Source of the DNA: Parcubacteria group bacterium
Lineage (GTDB): Bacteria; Patescibacteriota; Microgenomatia; UBA1400; PJMF01
NCBI GenBank assembly: GCA_943350175.1
Contig: CALQZX010000007.1
Span: 1 to 44,151 of the forward strand
DNA: 44,151 nucleotides
Direction of reading: 5' to 3'
Under the pieces are notes generated by a model. It was not told where the DNA came from, ran no database searches, and saw nothing but the letters and a program-made list of their open reading frames with translations. Shown piece after piece: positions 42,111 through 44,151 of the stretch. Every line of letters starts with the position of its first letter. Positions within the stretch are counted from its first letter, which is position 1. A program made the position numbers and the translations under genes.

Positions 42111-42473
42111 TTAATATCTACGATCTCTGTTTTGTTGTGGTCTGCCACCACCGAAGGAACGACCGCTGTCTCTACGAGGGAAGCTATCGTTTCTTGGCTC
42201 ACGAGGACGAGCGATGTTAACAACCATCTCTCTGTCTTCTAACACGTAGCCAGCCATCTTATCGATAGCAGCTTGTGCAGCAGATTCGTCGGCAAATTCT
42301 ACGAAAGCGAAACCCTTTGAACGGCCGGTCATTCTATCAGTGATTAAACTGATTTGGGTAATTTCACCAAATTCAGAGAACAAACTCTGTAAACCATCTT
42401 GGGTCATGCTGAAAGGCAAATTACCCACGAAGATTTTTTTCTTGTTCTCTTTGTTGTCAAATTGATCTGACAT
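42111..42473 (-). CDS. RRM-type RNA-binding protein
   Basis: 120-aa protein with one RNA-recognition motif: RNP2 IFVGNL (residues 14-19) and RNP1 KGFAFVEF (53-60). The C-terminal tail is rich in Arg, Gly, Asp and Ser (PRRDSGRSFGGGRPQQNRDRRY). Cyanobacterial Rbp and similar proteins, some cold-induced, share this shape. I chose ATG 42473 (MSDQFDN) with AGAAG upstream; an in-frame ATG at 42506 falls within the leader hairpin. Probable RNA chaperone; targets unknown. Confidence 0.93.
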   Translation of the reverse strand: MSDQFDNKENKKKIFVGNLPFSMTQDGLQSLFSEFGEITQISLITDRMTGRSKGFAFVEFADESAAQAAIDKMAGYVLEDREMVVNIARPREPRNDSFPRRDSGRSFGGGRPQQNRDRRY

Positions 42474-42487
42474 AAATACTTCTTCTT

Positions 42488-42532
42488 TCTTGAGACTACA
42501 TCTCAAGACAATTAATACTGAGGTGTATTATA
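42488..42532 (-). promoter_or_regulatory. Promoter and leader hairpin of the RRM gene
   Basis: TATAAT on the minus strand (42532-42527), with transcription expected from about 42520. The leader of about 47 nt has a perfect 8-bp stem TCTTGAGA (42508-42501) and TCTCAAGA (42495-42488) with a 5-nt loop, just before the AAGAAAGAAG ribosome binding site. It may be bound by the RRM protein itself or act as an RNA thermosensor. Confidence 0.55.
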
Positions 42533-42558
42533 AGCCTAGATGGGCTAATTAGATAGTC

Positions 42559-42813
42559 CTAATCCATATCTTGATCTAAAACCTGATATCCAACTTTTTG
42601 GATGGCTTTTTTCAAACTTTTCAGATCTGTTTTCTCTTTGTCAAAGTAAACAACTGACTCTGCCTTGGCATAGCTAGTTGTAGATTCAATTACACCGTCA
42701 ACTTCCTCGAGAGCGTTGTCGATTGAGAGTCCACAGCTGCTGCAATGTAAACCAGAGAGTTTGAAAGTAACTTTTGTACCTTGAGGCTGTTTTTTCTTGA
42801 ATAAATTGAACAT
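42559..42813 (-). CDS. Heavy-metal-associated (HMA) domain protein, probable copper chaperone
   Basis: 84-aa protein with one HMA fold: TKVTFKLSGLHCSSCGLSIDNALEEVDGVIESTTSYAKAESVVYF. The metal-binding pair is C24 and C27 (HCSSC). I chose ATG 42813, with AAAGGA 3 nt upstream; a longer frame to 42876 overlaps the next gene. It is likely to pass Cu(I) to the P-type ATPase encoded two genes upstream (same strand, 43898-44151). Confidence 0.9.
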   Translation of the reverse strand: MFNLFKKKQPQGTKVTFKLSGLHCSSCGLSIDNALEEVDGVIESTTSYAKAESVVYFDKEKTDLKSLKKAIQKVGYQVLDQDMD

Positions 42814-42833
42814 ATTTCCTTTAATTAAATTAA

Positions 42834-43901
42834 TTAAATAACTTCCATAACTCCAGTATACATACCCATCGAGCAAGAAAAGGTAAATTTGCCTTTTTCT
42901 TCTGGTGTAAAAGTAAAAACTTGATTGGAATTTGATTTGACGACTGTGCTGATGTCAAATTCTCTGAATACAAAAGCCTGAGCACAAGAGTAAACGTCGC
43001 CGCTTTCCAGAGTTAATTCTACTGGAATACCTTTCTTAACTTTAAAATATTTTGGCACATAGCCATTGTTTTTGATATTAATGGTGACTTTTTGTAAGTC
43101 ACCAACTTGTTTAACTGCTTGGTTTTCTGTTTTCTTTTGCGTAAAACGCTCGTCAGAGAAGAACCAGCCGATTTTTTCCGTAATTTTATAAATAGTAATT
43201 GGCGAATCAACGACAATGAGCGCAGCATTGAAGCTATAAATTGCTAAAGCAATAAGAATGGCAGCAGCTGTTTTGTTGAAAATTTCTCTCCAGGATTCTG
43301 TAAGCTTGGCTGTAGCAATTCCAAGTAAAGCAAAAAGAGGAGATGTTCCCAAAACAAAAGCACCCATAATCAAAGCTCCCTGCATTGGGCTACCACTAGC
43401 GATGGCTAGGATTTCCATGCTTTGAGTGACGCCACAAGGGATAAAGACACTGAATAAACCTAAAGTTGCTGGAGCAAATAAAGCCTCGTTTTTACTAGAG
43501 TTTCTAATTAGTCTTCTCAAAAAATTGGGTGGTTGGAATGCCAGGTGACGAAAGATCGGATGCACATCTAAAAAGTTCATTGCAGTAGCGAACATGAAAA
43601 GAGCAGTGAAAATTTGTAAAGTTAATTGCAAGTTTTGACTAATAGCAAAAACTGAGCCAAGTCCACCAAGTAAAAAGCCAAGAATAATGTGAGCGATTAG
43701 TTTGGTGCTAAGAAACATTGTTACTGGCAGCCAATCCATTTGATCGATTTTGTTCAGAGAGTTTGCTTTGGAATTTTTATCTCCATCTAATTCTCGTTTT
43801 TTCTGATTAGCGATAATGCTAGTCAGTAGACCGCCTTGCACTGCGGCACAAGAAACGCCTCCAGTAGTTAGTCCAGTTAAAAAGATTGCCCAGAGATTCA
43901 T
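42834..43901 (-). CDS. DsbD_2/TauE-like membrane protein fused to a cupredoxin-like domain
   Basis: 355 aa. Residues about 1-235 form a six- to seven-segment membrane domain with conserved [13 protein letters not shown] near the start and [42 protein letters not shown] in the middle, typical of the DsbD_2/SafE-type proteins seen with copper ATPases. Residues about 265-355 are a cupredoxin-like domain with GDVYSCAQ (C306) and [10 protein letters not shown] (C343, M345, M347) as likely copper ligands. It overlaps the ATPase stop by 4 nt and is 20 nt before the HMA gene, so the set is one copper-export/homeostasis unit. Confidence 0.88.
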   Translation of the reverse strand: MNLWAIFLTGLTTGGVSCAAVQGGLLTSIIANQKKRELDGDKNSKANSLNKIDQMDWLPVTMFLSTKLIAHIILGFLLGGLGSVFAISQNLQLTLQIFTALFMFATAMNFLDVHPIFRHLAFQPPNFLRRLIRNSSKNEALFAPATLGLFSVFIPCGVTQSMEILAIASGSPMQGALIMGAFVLGTSPLFALLGIATAKLTESWREIFNKTAAAILIALAIYSFNAALIVVDSPITIYKITEKIGWFFSDERFTQKKTENQAVKQVGDLQKVTINIKNNGYVPKYFKVKKGIPVELTLESGDVYSCAQAFVFREFDISTVVKSNSNQVFTFTPEEKGKFTFSCSMGMYTGVMEVI

Positions 43902-44151
43902 AATTTTTGCCCTTTCAAACGTAGTGCGTTGCCAACCACAGTGACGCTAGAAAAGGCCATAGCCAATCCAGCCAGCATTGGATTTAATAATAAGTTGAAA
44001 TTAGTATACAAAGCACCCATAGCTACTGGAATGAGGATAATGTTGTAGGCAAAAGCCCAGAACAAATTCTCTCTAATGTTGTTAAAAGTTAATTGCGAGA
44101 GACGAATGGCTTTGGGTATCAAGGAAATATCGCTGTGGAGCAGAGTAATGC
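43898..44151 (-). CDS. Copper-type P1B ATPase, C-terminal end (5' part outside window)
   Basis: The frame is open to the window edge. The visible part reads [47 protein letters not shown] (split over the last membrane pair) and ends [26 protein letters not shown]. The M7-M8 motifs AYN and MxxSS (MAFSS), which bind Cu(I) in CopA-type pumps, are present. The catalytic DKTGT and GDG motifs are outside the window. Its stop codon overlaps the next gene by 4 nt. Confidence 0.93.
   Translation of the reverse strand, partial: ITLLHSDISLIPKAIRLSQLTFNNIRENLFWAFAYNIILIPVAMGALYTNFNLLLNPMLAGLAMAFSSVTVVGNALRLKGQKL

Noticed and set aside
24286..44151. Defence system, prophage, IS element or CRISPR array
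   Set aside because: No transposase, integrase, nuclease-array or repeat-spacer pattern was seen; accessory genes here are metabolic or membrane proteins.

Overview
The window is a gene-dense, AT-rich bacterial chromosome segment that uses the standard code: TGA is a real stop, for example in the ATGA overlaps at 14254-14257 and 32733-32736. The long ribosomal-protein/RNA polymerase block lacks rpmD (uL30) between rpsE and rplO. It also carries short, trimmed enzymes (a short-LID adenylate kinase, a half-size SufD, an IMPDH/GMPR protein without CBS domains). These traits, with many small proteins of lineage-specific shape, fit the Candidate Phyla Radiation (Patescibacteria) best. This is an inference from gene content; the phylum cannot be fixed by eye.

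Layout. 1-7780: the end of rpoC, then rpsL, rpsG, fusA and tuf, closed by a strong terminator. 7847-8344: a small hypothetical gene with an in-frame amber codon. 8380-24285: a nearly unbroken S10-spc-alpha superoperon (rpsJ to rplO, secY, adk, infA, rpmJ, rpsM, rpsK, rpsD, rpoA, rplQ, rplM, rpsI), closed by a second terminator. 24447-26206 (minus): a small unknown protein, an HU-type protein, a VanZ-like membrane protein and a lamin-tail-domain protein. 26318-26704: a membrane-anchored cytochrome b5-like protein.

26723-33794 is a sulfur-trafficking operon. A small cysteine-bearing HTH regulator is followed by sufC, sufB, a mini sufD, sufS, a SufU-like scaffold, a DUF1858 protein, a second (IscS/NifS-type) cysteine desulfurase and mnmA. 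It starts at a promoter lying inside a perfect 14-bp inverted repeat that overlaps the regulator's start codon, so it looks autoregulated. 33801-37726 is a purine-interconversion cluster (purB, purA, an IMPDH/GMP reductase-family gene).

The rest is mostly minus strand: a DedA-family protein, a SulP transporter, a glyoxalase-fold protein, tRNA-Ser(GGA), a Nudix hydrolase, a frameshifted GGDEF gene, an RRM RNA-binding protein with a hairpin leader, and a copper-handling group (HMA chaperone, DsbD_2-cupredoxin fusion, end of a P-type ATPase).

Two signals recur outside the genes. Several promoters carry an extended -10 box (TGnTATAAT). Several monocistronic or first genes have a -10 box only 6-10 bases before the start codon and no Shine-Dalgarno sequence, which implies leaderless mRNAs. 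No phage, IS element, CRISPR array or defence island was seen. The most interesting parts are the autoregulated sulfur operon, the leaderless pattern, the RRM leader hairpin and the two broken genes.
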